From NCBI GenBank assembly GCA_003117195.1, contig BDSI01000001.1, forward strand, positions 1,629,765 through 1,693,764: DNA of 64,000 bases, in the 5' to 3' direction. How positions within the stretch are numbered: position 1 is the stretch's first letter; the number at the start of each line of letters is the position of its first letter. Source of the stretch: Eudorina sp. 2006-703-Eu-15. Taxonomy: Eukaryota > Chlorophyta > Chlorophyceae > Chlamydomonadales > Volvocaceae. This document shows, piece by piece, positions 24,495-35,854 of the stretch. The notes under the pieces were generated by a model, which was not told the origin of the DNA, ran no database searches, and saw only the letters and a program-made list of their open reading frames with translations. A program made the translations under genes and the position numbers.

Positions 24495-25808
24495 ACACAT
24501 TTTACGTGATGACGGCGCGTATTATGACAGTTTGTGACTTCTGGTAGGTTTAGGTTTAGGGACATGCAGGAAGAAGGAACGGCTTAGCATTTCGGAGTGG
24601 CCCTTCCATGGGTTCATAGCTTCTCACCTTGCGCTGACCCTCGGGATGCTTGCCAGTAACGGCCGGGACCAACGTCCGCGGACCGGGGTATCGGCCGACA
24701 TAAAACGGCCCGCGGTCGGCTCTCACAGAGCGTGCATCGCTTTGGTTGTCCCTGGACTAGGGCACGTATGGGTATAGTGACGCTGGGGTTCGCGTGTCAG
24801 CGCATAATTGTTAATCCCATTTAGCCCAAGGACTTGGGACTAGCTTTAGAATGGATTGCAGTTGAATGCAACTTGCGATAGGCGGGTTATGGATTCAGGA
24901 GGACGACATAGCGCTAAGGTAGGCCTGCGCAAGGCAGGTTTACTGGCGGTGCTGCCGCGTTGAATTCCGCGGTGATGCGCGGACTACTTCGGAGCCCGAT
25001 GTAGTCTTAGATGCAGGAGTTGGCGGATCTCTTGTAAAACTAATGTTTGGCTTGACGCGCGGAATACATACCACATACCAACGTAACAAATAAAACCGTG
25101 TAATGACCCATGGGTCGTCAAGTGCCGCCGGAATTTTGAAGCCACGTGAATGCCCTTTCACAAACGCAATGCTGTCAACCATTCACCAACACTATAATAA
25201 GAATATCTGTTCTTCTACCAGCATGTGCTAATCCTTTGAGGAAAGTGACAGCCTAGCATCTTGGACTTCACATCAGGTCCGTCGGACCCGCACGGCTGGT
25301 AACAAATCAAAATAAGATTTCGCCATATATCTCGTCTAATTTCCACACGACTTCACTGGACATTTGAGTAAAGGCCGGGGAAGGACCAACTGCCAATCAA
25401 CGCGTCCAACGCACGTGCGCGTGCACCAGCAGCCAGACGAACTGATAAATCGCCGGCAAAGCGATTCGTCGTGTGTTTTAATAACCGCGCAAACCGCAAA
25501 GGGCGGTAAATTATCTGGGGGGACAGGCATTAGGTTTGTCTCGTTCTCGGATTCTCCAAAAGCTGGTTACAATTTGCCTTTCATCTTCGAAACGCGTTTA
25601 TGAAAACTGATTAGGATTCTGCTGAGCTGAGCTGCTGCTGCCTCGGCGACGCTACATCTGCCTTTTTACTGCAAACAGACACGACAGCGGAAGGACCGAA
25701 AGGGGTGCGCGGAGCAGCAAGGCAACCACATCTTTGAGGGAGAATTATCCTACTTTTTTGACGTTCAGACCGCGAGCGCTTTTGCTTCAACGCCTGCGAA
25801 TCGAGGAG
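24495..25808. other. Spacer downstream of pherophorin, upstream of the zinc-finger gene
   Basis: It contains the pherophorin 3' UTR with TGTAA at 25033 and 25099, a short telomere-like GGTTTAGGTTTAGGG at 24547-24561, and the 5' flank of the zinc-finger gene. No convincing coding sequence was found. Confidence 0.6.
25099..25103 (+). terminator. TGTAA poly(A) signal, pherophorin gene
   Basis: It lies about 605 nt after the pherophorin stop codon. A second TGTAA at 25033-25037 is an equally good candidate. Confidence 0.5.
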
Positions 25809-28800
25809 ATGGTGTGTCAAGCAGCGAGGATCCCCGACCAAGCGAATAGCAGACCCCGCCGCAGCGCGGCCGCCCGGGCTGCACAGGCGATAACTACCTG
25901 CCTTCGAAACGGGCGCAGCGGTGACGCTGGCGACTCCGACAGCGACCCAGAGCACAGTTCAGACGCAACCGCCGAGATCTCGGAGGAGGACGTCGCTTCG
26001 GAACATGAAGCCGCCACGCCGCAGGCCTTGCCTCCGCGCCTCGGCACTCACCAGGCTGCAAGCCAGTCCGCACCTGCATCAAGAAACCGTTTAGGGCAGC
26101 TCGCCTCGCAACCGACAGAATCCCGCCCCATCATGCAGCGCTTTTACCCATCATCACAGCAACCGGAGCCTCCCCCAGCGCGCCAAGCTCTCCCCTCCGC
26201 GTCCGCGCCCACGGTATCCCAACAACCCACGCCATCCGTGCCGCTGACGTCCCTTGATCAGCCCCGGCAGAGCCTGCCAGCGATGCATCCGTCGGGAGAT
26301 GAGGATGCAGCGCACGAGCCGTCGCCGCAGCCCCCACGACCCCAGGGCGCCTGCGTGTCCTGCGGCTCCACCGCCCGCAACTGGGGCTACAACGCGCCTG
26401 ACGGCTCCTACACCTGCCACCTTTGCTGCTACGCCAACCGCAAGGTCACTGGTTTCTATGGCCCGACGGGTGCTCGGTCCCGGGAGGAGGCTGAGGGCGG
26501 CAGTGGGCGTCGATGTGCCGAGTGCGGCTCCCAGAGCACTCATTCGTGGCGGCGGCACAAGCAGGTGCGCAGTGTTGCCCCGTAGCGTGCACTAGCTGCA
26601 GTACATGCGCGACATCGGCTGGACAGGTTAGGCCGGGTATGGATATGGTACCTGTCGGGGCGCATGCGACACGCACTGTACTGCACGTGAAATATCTTTG
26701 GTGCACGAATCGTCCAGGACACGCAAGAGAGCATGACAATGGCAGCCAGGGCGCCGCCTCGCTGTGTTCGGTGTATCTGCCTTGCCACTGCGCAGTACTC
26801 GTGCACAGCATGAAGAATTGCCCAGCCGTGCCCATGCGTTTGAGCCGCCTGTACTTGAAAAAGGCCGTGGCCTAACCGTATCCCCGCAGCGACCAACACT
26901 GATGGTCTGCAACGCGTGCCACCTGCGGTACAAGCGAAACGGCATCTACGGTCGTCGTACACATGTTGGCAGCGGTGCCGTGAGCACGGACCGAAACGTC
27001 GCGGGACGCGGGGATGGCGTTGGCGCCGACCGAGGTCGCACCTTTGCTTCGGCGGTAGGGGCTGCCTCGACGCCTGGAGACGCCGTCCCGCCGGCGGTAA
27101 CGACTTCAGATCGTCTCACCCACACACCAGGCGAGGCCGCTCCCGCCACAGCCGCGCCGTCGGGCGGCTCGCCAGAAGAGGCCGTGACTGCCGCAACAGC
27201 CGACGCAGGGACCGACGGCGCGGGCGAGGCCGCACTTTCTGGTCCGCAACCAGCCAGGGCGGCTTCTACCGAAGGCAAAGCAGCTGTTGCAAAAGTGACT
27301 TGTGGTTCCGATGTCGACGCGCGTGTGGCGGCGCCCCGTGGAGCCCTAGCGCGGGACAAGCCCGCCTCGGTCCACGATGAGAACGGCGCCGCATCACGAA
27401 AGCGCCAGCAGCTCGACACACCGCCACCGCGGGCGCCACCGTCACGGTTGGTCTCGGCCGCGACCGCCGTGGAAGAAGGGACTGCATCTGCGCGGCCGCA
27501 AACAACCAGAATTGGCGGCGGTGGCGGCGGTGGCGGCAGCGGGCCGCTGCACGGCCCCTGCTACGCGTGCGGTGCGGATCGATCCGTACGGTGGTATCTG
27601 CACAAGCTGGTGTCTGGCAAGGTGACTTGCCAGGCCTGCTACGACCGCTATCGCCGGCGGGGCATCTACCTGCAGCGACAGCAGCCCAACACAGCGAGTG
27701 AGGGCGATGACGGGGGCCGCGGCGGCTGCGGCGCACGTGATCAGCGAGCGCTGGCGGAGGTAACCCATGATGTGCCGACGGCAGGGGCGGAAACTGGAGT
27801 AGCTGCCCTGCAAGGGGACGGAGCTGCTGCGCCAATCGGCGCGGAGAATCGTGCAGGCACGGCAGTGGATGAGTTTGGGGGAGGAGGCCAGCGGAGGAGT
27901 CCTGCGCATGCGGGTACGCATCCCTCCCAAGCCGCGAGCGATAGACCGCAGCAGCTGCAGCAACAGAAGCAGCAGCAGCAGCGCAGAGACTCGGTCGCCG
28001 CCGGTCAGAGCGCAGGCGGTGCCGGCTGCGGCGCCGGTGGTAGGCCCAGCGACGACCCGGGCGACGATGACGGCGGCGAGGAGGAGGAGGAGGAGGAGGA
28101 GGAGGACAGGTGCAGGCACGCGGGCATCTGCGAGAAAGGCAGCGCAGGCGCCGATGGGCCTGCCCGTGGAGCTGCAGCTGACGGTTGCACGATTGATCCA
28201 ATCAATTCTAACCCGGCATGGCCGGCAGACCTTGCGCCGGAGCTCGGGCAGCAGCCGCAGTATGAGCACCGGACGGAGTCCGCAGCAGGTTGTGGCCATG
28301 CCAGGTCCGGCGACGATGCCGCCGGCGGCGTGGCAGTGCCAGACACAGCTGATATCGGGGACAATGGATCAGCAGCCGCGGCGGTTGCCACGGCGGCTTC
28401 TCCTGCTGCGCGTGCAGAGGCGGCGACGGTGGCCGTGATCGCCACATCGGCTGCGGCGGCGCGGGGCTCGACATGGAAGATTGGGAAGGAGGCGGACGGC
28501 GGCGGCAGCAGCCCGGAGGCTACGCCGACAGGAAAGGCGGCACCGCACAACCCTTCGAGGTCTGTGCAGCCTTTGGCAGGCCTTGAAGCCAAAGCGGGTG
28601 ACGCCGCCCGTGCCGCAGCGCAGCGCTGCGCCGAATGCGGCTCGGCATCCACTTGCAGAGGCTGGCGCACACACAAGAGCAGACCGGGGCTAGTCACGTG
28701 CCGCCGCTGCTACGACCGGTATCGCGTGCATGGTTCGTACGCGCCGCCGGCGTCGATGTCCAGGACCGTCGCCCGCGGCCCCGCTGCCGCGCCCGCTGTC

Positions 28801-31800
28801 GCCGGTACAGCTCGGGGCCCGGCAGCGAAGGACGTTCCTGCCGCCGGCAAGGCTCGGAACGCTCAAGTCGACGGCGGCGCCCCCGCTGGTGTTTCCAGCG
28901 GCCGCCGCCGCCGCTGCCGAGTAACTGCATCGGAGGATAACGACGTATGCTGCTGCGTCTGCGGTTCGCCGGACGGTGAGGAGCGCATGCTGCTCTGTGA
29001 CGGCTGTGAGAGCGGCTGGCACCTGCACTGCCTGACGCCGCAGCTGAAGACGGTTCCTCGAGGCGCCTGGCTGTGTCCGGAGTGCCGGGCTCCGGAACCG
29101 GGGCGGCAGGGCCAGCCACTGGCGGGTGCGGCCGCGCAACCGGGCGGGTTGCAGCAGCAGGAGGCGGTGGGTCTGTTAGAGGATAAGGAAGACTGGGACG
29201 AGGCGGAAGCGGAGGAGAGCGGCGAGGATGAGGCGCAAGAAGAGGAGTTGCCGGATGTGGCGCAGCACGGGGATGATGAGGAAATCGACGAAGGGGAGGA
29301 AGAGGAGGAGGATGAAGAGGAGGAGGAGGAGGAGGAGGGGGAGGAGGGGGAGGAGGACGAAGTCGAGGCGGAGGAGATGGAGGAGGAAGGGCAGTGGGAA
29401 GCGATGAAGCCTCATGGCGTCCGCCACGTGCGCAACGCCGACTTCCAACACCAGAACCAACACACGGACCAGCACCAGCAGCTGCAGCAGCACCAGCCGC
29501 AACAACCACAGAACCAAGAGCACCAGCCGCCGCCTCCGCCGCCGCAATACCAGCCGCAGGAGGCGGAGCCATGCAGGAGGAAGGTGAAGCTCACTGGGTT
29601 GAAGTGGTTCGCCGGTAAGCCCGGAACGGTGCCGGCCGGGCCGGCGCAAGCACCGGCACCTCCGCCTGCGCCATCGCGAGGTTGGACCAGCTGGGAGCGC
29701 GCAACGATTTCGCGGCAAGGTCACCACCCGCCCGCAGCATCTTACCCTACCCAAGCGCCGGTCCTGCGTTCCGAGCTCGTCTCCAACGGGCATTGGGAGC
29801 CGCCCCCGCCGCCGCCGCCACCGGTGCTCCAGCCCTTGCTGCCCAATGGCCTTCCCGGGCCAAGGGAACGGCCGCAGCTGCACCAATCACCCCAACAGCC
29901 ACCGCCGCAGCAGCAAACGCCGCAGCCGCACCGACAGAGTCAGGGTCAGCAGCCCCTTTACGGCAATCCTCCTGGGCCATCGTCACCGATGGGGGCCGAG
30001 CGACGAGCCGCAGCTCCGTCGGCGTTGCAGTGGCAGCGCTCAAGGCAGGGAACGACTCCGCCAGGAGCCCCGTCGATTGCCCACAACCATCATCACCATC
30101 TCCTGCACCAGCAACAGCCGCAGCTGCCGCCGCAGCAGCAGCCACAGTCAACACGGCAGCATCCGTCGCCGAAGCGGGTGCAGTCGGGTGGTGCTGCTGG
30201 CGGGAGCCTTGTTGCGGCCCTGCAGGCGCAGCTCAATCCCACGGGCGCGACGTGCGACAGCCGTGCCGGCGCGCCGGCAGCAGCGCCTCCTGGGCTTCAC
30301 CGAGTCGAGGCCGCGGCGGCGGCGGCGGCTGAGGAGGCGGCTCGGCTGGGGGTCCTCTCGAAGAGGTTTGGGGCCATCCTGGCGGAGTCTTGCAAGGTAG
30401 GTAGGGCCGCGGGCTAACCCAAGGTAGAGCATACGGATCTCCGAGATGCGGCCTTCCGGAACCATCTGAGATCCTGGAGCATGCATGCTACCGTACGCAC
30501 TCGGGCGTGTCCGTACTCCGTACTCCGTGTGCGCAGCCGAGAGGGTATTCGTACGGCAAGGAGTTAAACATCCGCGTTCCCGCAAGTTGTAACGCCACGG
30601 GGGGCTGCGTGTTCGTTACGACCCATCCTCTTAACTACGATGAACGTAATCTCGTAATGCATGATGGGCCGACCCACCTGCGCTGTCGGCCGTCCCGCCG
30701 CCCTTGCTGCTGTGTACCATGCTCGACCTGGCCCGTGGTAAGGCGCTCGTGAAGCTGGAGGACCAACACGGCATCCGGCTGCTGGACGGCGACGGAAGCA
30801 GCGCGTCCCTGCGCCAGGCGTACGACGAGCTGTGCGGCTCAGATCCGGAGCTCCGGGTGCGTCGGACGGCATCGGGGGGTTGGGGGGGCACAGGATGGAA
30901 GGCGCACTGCTGGGGAGCACCGTCAACGCCGCGACCTTCGCCGCGGCGCGAGTTCTGCGATGCAAACCTGCGCCGTGGCCGGAGGGACAGCGGTCACGGC
31001 ATTACCGAACTTCTTACGCTGGGCCCGTGCGTCCTGTCCTCTGTGGCTTATCGCTGCACACAATGAACCCCGGCATCCCGTCAACACGCTCTTCGCATAA
31101 CATCATCTCAAATGGAGGTGCGCCGTTGCCGCCACCTTCACCAGACCGTCCCAACTCCAGCGCCACCAAACATAATCAACCCAAACCACCCACCTACCCA
31201 TTTTTTTGTCGATCCTTTAACCGGACAGGCACGGCTGCTGGCCGACTTGGCGCTTCGCTGGCTGGAGGTACGGCATTCGACCCGCGCGCGCGTGGCTTGT
31301 GCTGGTGTACTGTATTGGCGTTGCTGTTCAGTACCGTAAGCTGGTGGTGATCGGCTGTCTTTTTTCTGCACGGGGACTTGCCGCAGGAGCACGCCTGGCG
31401 GAGTCCCCTGGCGCTCATCCTCGGGCGGGGGGTCTGCGACCTGGGGATGGATCGTGTGGGGCCTTTGGAAGGCATGGACGAGCAACAGCAGGTGAGTACG
31501 ACAGAGCTCAAAGTCAGGGCCCCCTACGGACAAGGTATTTGGCAATCGCGGAGTCGGGGCTTGGCGCTGCTTGGCAAAAGTGTACGCGCGCGCAAGTTCG
31601 TTTTGGTGTTCCATGGTGACTGACAAGAGAGCTGAGCTGAGCCTGTTGCCCGCATCCGCGCACGACAGGCGAAGTGGGACAACACCCGTCGGCAAGTGTA
31701 CGACAAGTACCTGGCGGTTGCGAAGGCCGCCATCGCAGAGGCCGAGACCGGTGGCGGAACTCCCGGCGGTGGTGGTGGGAGCGGCGGTCGTGGGGGTGGC

Positions 31801-34137
31801 GGCGACGCCCCGCGATTGGGTTCGGACGCAGCAGGAGCGCCAGCAGGTGCCGGCGGCTCCTCCGCCGCCGGTGTCGGCGCCGGGCGACGGTCCGCCGGCA
31901 GCACTGACCCGAGGGTCACGTCCGCAGAGGTTGCGCGGTTTCACACCGTGACCGAGTACCTGTGCGAGGGGCTGGCCGCCCACCTGCTGGGCCAGCCGCC
32001 ACCGCCGCCGCCGCCGCCGCAACCGACACTGATCCAGCGGCTCCAGGCCGCCAAATCATCCGCGATCACGTCACCCACCGCCAGGATCCAACTGCAGCCC
32101 CTGCGGAAGCAACCTCAGCCGCCGCCGCCGCCGCCTCGATTCCCTGCGCTGCCCCCGCTCTTGCCACCGCCGCCACCTCCATCGCCGTTGCAGTCGCCGC
32201 GTCCGGATCGACAGTCGGTGCTGGCTCTGCCTTCGCCGCCGCCGGCGCCGCCAACGCCACAGCTACCGCGGGCTGCGCCGCCGGATGACCGCCGTACCGC
32301 AGGCCAGGGTCCATGGAACAGTCCAAAGCCCGATCTGCCCCTGTACGACGTCTTCCCCAGCCAGCCGCGCCGTCACATCTCTGCGGAGTATGTAAGCACG
32401 TCTGTCGCGAAAGCCTCCGCCTCCGCCTCCGCCGAAACACAATACGCAGCTCGGGACGCTTGTCTCTTGACCGCCGACATTGTGGGCAGTGCCGGTAGCA
32501 GCAGCCGCACCGACCTCGGCAACGACGGCGGCGGCGACGGCGGTCGCGGTGGCGGCGGTGGCGGTGGCGCCAGGCATTCCCAGCGGTTGATCGACCAGCT
32601 GTCACGGAGCGCGACGACCCGCCGAATCCAGGCAGCCGTACATGCTGCCGTGCAACTTGCCTTTGAGGTCGGGGCGTCTCCGACGGCCCGGCTGGTGCTG
32701 CGGCTGGCGGAGCCCATGCACCCGCTGGCGCTGCCGCCGCCGCCGCCGCCACCACCCCTCCCACGGCGGCCGCAGCAGCACGACCCCCAACTGCAGGCGG
32801 CCAGCCCGCGTCTCAAAGCCACCGCACTGAGGGAACGGGAACCGCAGGTCGGGGGGGCAATGCCGCGGCTCTGGCCCGGGTGGATGGCAGTCCCGGTGGA
32901 GTGGCTTTGGGCGCCTGGCGACGAGTGCGCATCCAACCAGGGCCAGGGCCAGAGCCAGGGCCAGGGCCACACACAGAGCCAGGGCCGGAGACTGGCAAAC
33001 ACACCGGTCGAGCGGGAGCGCGAGGGCGACACACCTGCAGAGGCTGACCGCCACGATTCAGCTCCGGGTAGTGGCGGCGACCGCGTCACTGCTGATGGCC
33101 CGGGCAGCTGTTCCGCGTCGCTGCTGCAACGTCGCGGCCGCGACGGAGACGTCGTCCAGCGGGCTGCGGTCTCCGGCAAGCGGCCACCGGCAGACCCGGC
33201 CGGCACTGAGCCGGCGGCGGTGGCGACCGCGGAGGTCGATTCTACGGGCGGACCGAGTGGCCCAGGAGCAGACGGAGAGGTGGACGGACGGCGGGTCAGG
33301 AGTCGGGTAGACGTGGGCTCGGCAGCTGAGCTGGCTGGCCCTGGGACAGCGCGGCGGACCAGTGGCGGCGGCGGCGCGGGGCCGGCGGAATCGCTGTTTG
33401 GAGTGACAGCCGACGCGCACGGCTCTGCGGCCGCGCCACGTCCCCGCCCGCTCGAGTGGAAAGCGCTGACCCATGGTTCAGCAGCGCAGCCTGTCGCGCC
33501 ACCGCCGCCTCCCGCCTTCTGCGGCCCGGAGACGGGCCCACCGCCTCTCCGCGGACAAGGCACATGGCAGACTGGCGGCGAAGCTGCTGGGGTTTCTGCG
33601 CCCGTGCCGCCGGCGCAAGTTGAGGTCCCGTTGCCGCTGCCAGCCACGGCGCCCGCAAACCTGGCGGTCAACGAGGAGGCTGGGGCACCGCCGGCACCGC
33701 CGCCGGCGCCGCCTGCCGGTGGGCGTTTCAACGCATTTAACGGCTGGGGTACTTCGATGCCCAGCGGGAAGATCGGATGTGCAGCAGTACCAGGTCGCAG
33801 CCGTCAAGGAGGACCAAGTGGGACGGTCGTAGAAACCGCGTCCGGTGTGGTTTTGTGGGTGATATCGCCAGGGGTAGTACAGCGGGAGTTGCGATGGGTG
33901 AGCGAGCTGCCGGGAGGAGGCCGCGCGGAGCTGCCGCCCGGCGCCATGCCACCGGCCCCTTCTGCTGCTGCAGTAGCCGCGGCGGCTGCAGCTGCTGCTC
34001 GGGCAGGGGTTGCTGCTGCTGCTGGCGGGGCTTATCAGCGCGGCAGCGATGGGGCAGCGGGCGGGGGCGCTGAATGGCGCCGGATGGTGGTGGAGGTGCC
34101 GGTGGTGCCTGTTCGGGTGGTGGGCTGCAGCGCTTGA
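25809..34137 (+). CDS. Nuclear regulator with four GATA-like zinc fingers and a PHD finger (2329 aa)
   Basis: Six exons join in phase 0: 25809-26564, 26890-30396, 30743-30856, 31229-31267, 31387-31491 and 31669-34137. The first ATG of the open frame is 25809. Four C-x2-C-x(16-20)-C-x2-C modules start near residues 182 (CVSC...CHLC), 236 (CAEC...CNACHLRYKRNGIY, split by intron 1), 476 (CYAC...CQACYDRYRRRGIY) and 832 (CAEC...CRRCYDRYRVHGSY). The CNAC-x-LRY form of finger 2 is typical of GATA-type fingers. A canonical PHD finger follows at about 939-990 (CCCVCGSPDGEE, MLLCDGCESGWHLHC, WLCPECR), a histone-tail reader fold. Then come a long Glu/Asp run, Gln/His/Pro-rich stretches, four short helical exons and a low-complexity tail. 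The role is probably DNA- or chromatin-bound transcription control in the nucleus; the target is unknown. The acceptor at 30742 and the absence of introns inside the 2.5-kb last exon are the weakest points. Confidence 0.78.
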
Positions 34138-34312
34138 TGAAAGACCGTGGTACGGTATGGGACTGCGCCCGGACGTTGGTGCGCGGAAGATGTGTGCATG
34201 TCTCGCGGCGGGGGAGTAACGGTTATGTGTTCTAGAGTGCTGCTGGTCATGCGGGTTGCGCATGACGTAAAGTATACCAAGGGCGAGGGCAGCATTATTC
34301 GTAAAGAGCAAA

Positions 34313-34488
34313 CGTCCTTGCAACACCCAGGGCGCGTTCCTCAGCAATTCGGAGGCGTGCCCCTGCCCGGTGCGGTAAAACTAGCCTGGTCCCGCGTCCC
34401 AACCTAATCGTACTAGCTAAGGTTGCACCATCCGGCAGGCCTGCCCGCCCAGCTGAGTCAGAGCGTCGTCGCACACGTCAGACCTTGC

Positions 34489-34489
<1 letters not shown>
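34313..34489 (+). repeat. Dispersed element, copy 1
   Basis: It starts at GTCCTTGCAACACCCAGGGC and shares the core GGTGCGGTAAAACTAGCCTG and TCCCGCGTCCCAACCTAATC with copy 2. The identity estimated by eye is about 85%. It ends exactly where the TG tract begins. Confidence 0.85.
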
Positions 34490-34607
<118 letters not shown>

Positions 34608-34677
34608 CGTTACATATCTGCCGGGCCGACACTGGCCGGGGGCGCTAACCCGCCCCATACGGGAGACCGCCGAAGCA

Positions 34678-34701
34678 CTTTCCCCCGGATACGGGGGAAA
34701 G
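34678..34701. repeat. Short perfect hairpin, 10-bp stem and 4-nt loop
   Basis: CTTTCCCCCG and CGGGGGAAAG flank a GATA loop. It lies between the two copies of the duplicated element and may be part of the same mobile or satellite unit. Confidence 0.7.
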
Positions 34702-34850
34702 GGGCGTAAGGGGCCTCTGTCCCCTCGCTCTCAACCTAGGGCGCGTGCCCGATCCCCGAGGATCGGTGACCGCTGTGCCCCCTCAAGGGAGTGGGCGAAG
34801 GCCCATCCCGGGCGGTCTGCGCCTCGCAGTCCGCTGTTCAACCTCCTCAA

Positions 34851-35022
34851 GTCCTTGCAGCACCCAGGGCGCGTTTCGGAGGCGCGCCCCTGCTTGGTGC
34901 GGTAAAACTAGCCTGGTCCCGCGTCCCAACCTAATCGTAATAGCTAGGGTTGCATCCTCCGGCAGGCCTGCCTGCCCAGCTGAGCCAGAGCGAGGCGGCT
35001 CGCACGCGTCAGGCCTTGCTGG
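34851..35022 (+). repeat. Dispersed element, copy 2
   Basis: Direct repeat of 34313-34489 with scattered substitutions and a small deletion after GGGCGCG. It is not followed by a TG tract. Confidence 0.85.
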
Positions 35023-35854
35023 GTCCGGGTATGCAGTCGGGTGCTCCATGATGGGGCTATGGTTTGTGTGTGTGTGTGTTACACGGTTGGGGGTGCGTAA
35101 CCCCATACCTGCACATACCCATACGAGCCGGAGGCCCAAGGGCAAACAAAACGCCCAAAAGCACTGGTTTGCAATACCGCATGTGTATGGATGGCAGTAC
35201 ACATAGCACCTGCCGAGCGAGGCCACTCGCGTCTGTTTTGCGGCCCCAATCGATGAGCAGGATGAGAACGATCTGCTGCCATGATCTTCAGAGTATATGA
35301 AATTGTATGATTCGCGGTTCCATTACCCGAGGGTTCCTCGACGCAGGTTGTGTTGCACGGAACGAGTTGCTTGCGGGACCGAGCGTTTGTGTGGTTGACC
35401 CGGCGTTGACTGAAATTTCGCTGCACAGCGAGCCCCACGCTGCTGCCGTGCAAGGCATTGAGTTTTTTATAATAAGCTGTTCGTTTTGAACAAAGCTTCC
35501 CCGTGTGGGCCGGGTTGCTGGGTGGTTGCGGACTCCCACCGACCTCACCGAACAGCGGGTTGAGCACTTGGCACGGCGTTATCTACGCAGGAGGTTCAAG
35601 AAGAATAATTGCCTCATAACCAATCAAAGTAAAATGCGCAAGGATTGCAAGACGTCCAATATTTGCACGACTCGAGAGGAAACGGAAGGAGTTGTACGGC
35701 ATGAATAAAAAAAGCGCGGGAAGCCTGATGGGTTCCTCGCCACCAGAGGCCATGTAGGTATACTGCTGCTTTTGAGAGATGAGCAGGTTGGCCATGAGCG
35801 ACGGAACGCAACTGTAACGCTTGGGGGGTATGCCGCACATGTTGTGGAGCAACC

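Noticed and set aside
25734..25808. Upstream start of the zinc-finger ORF
   Set aside because: The first codon there is TTG, not ATG. The first ATG in frame is 25809.
31387..31750. ARID domain in the zinc-finger protein
   Set aside because: Only the segment RRQVYDKYLAVAK resembles the last ARID helix; the preceding helices do not fit, so it was not called.
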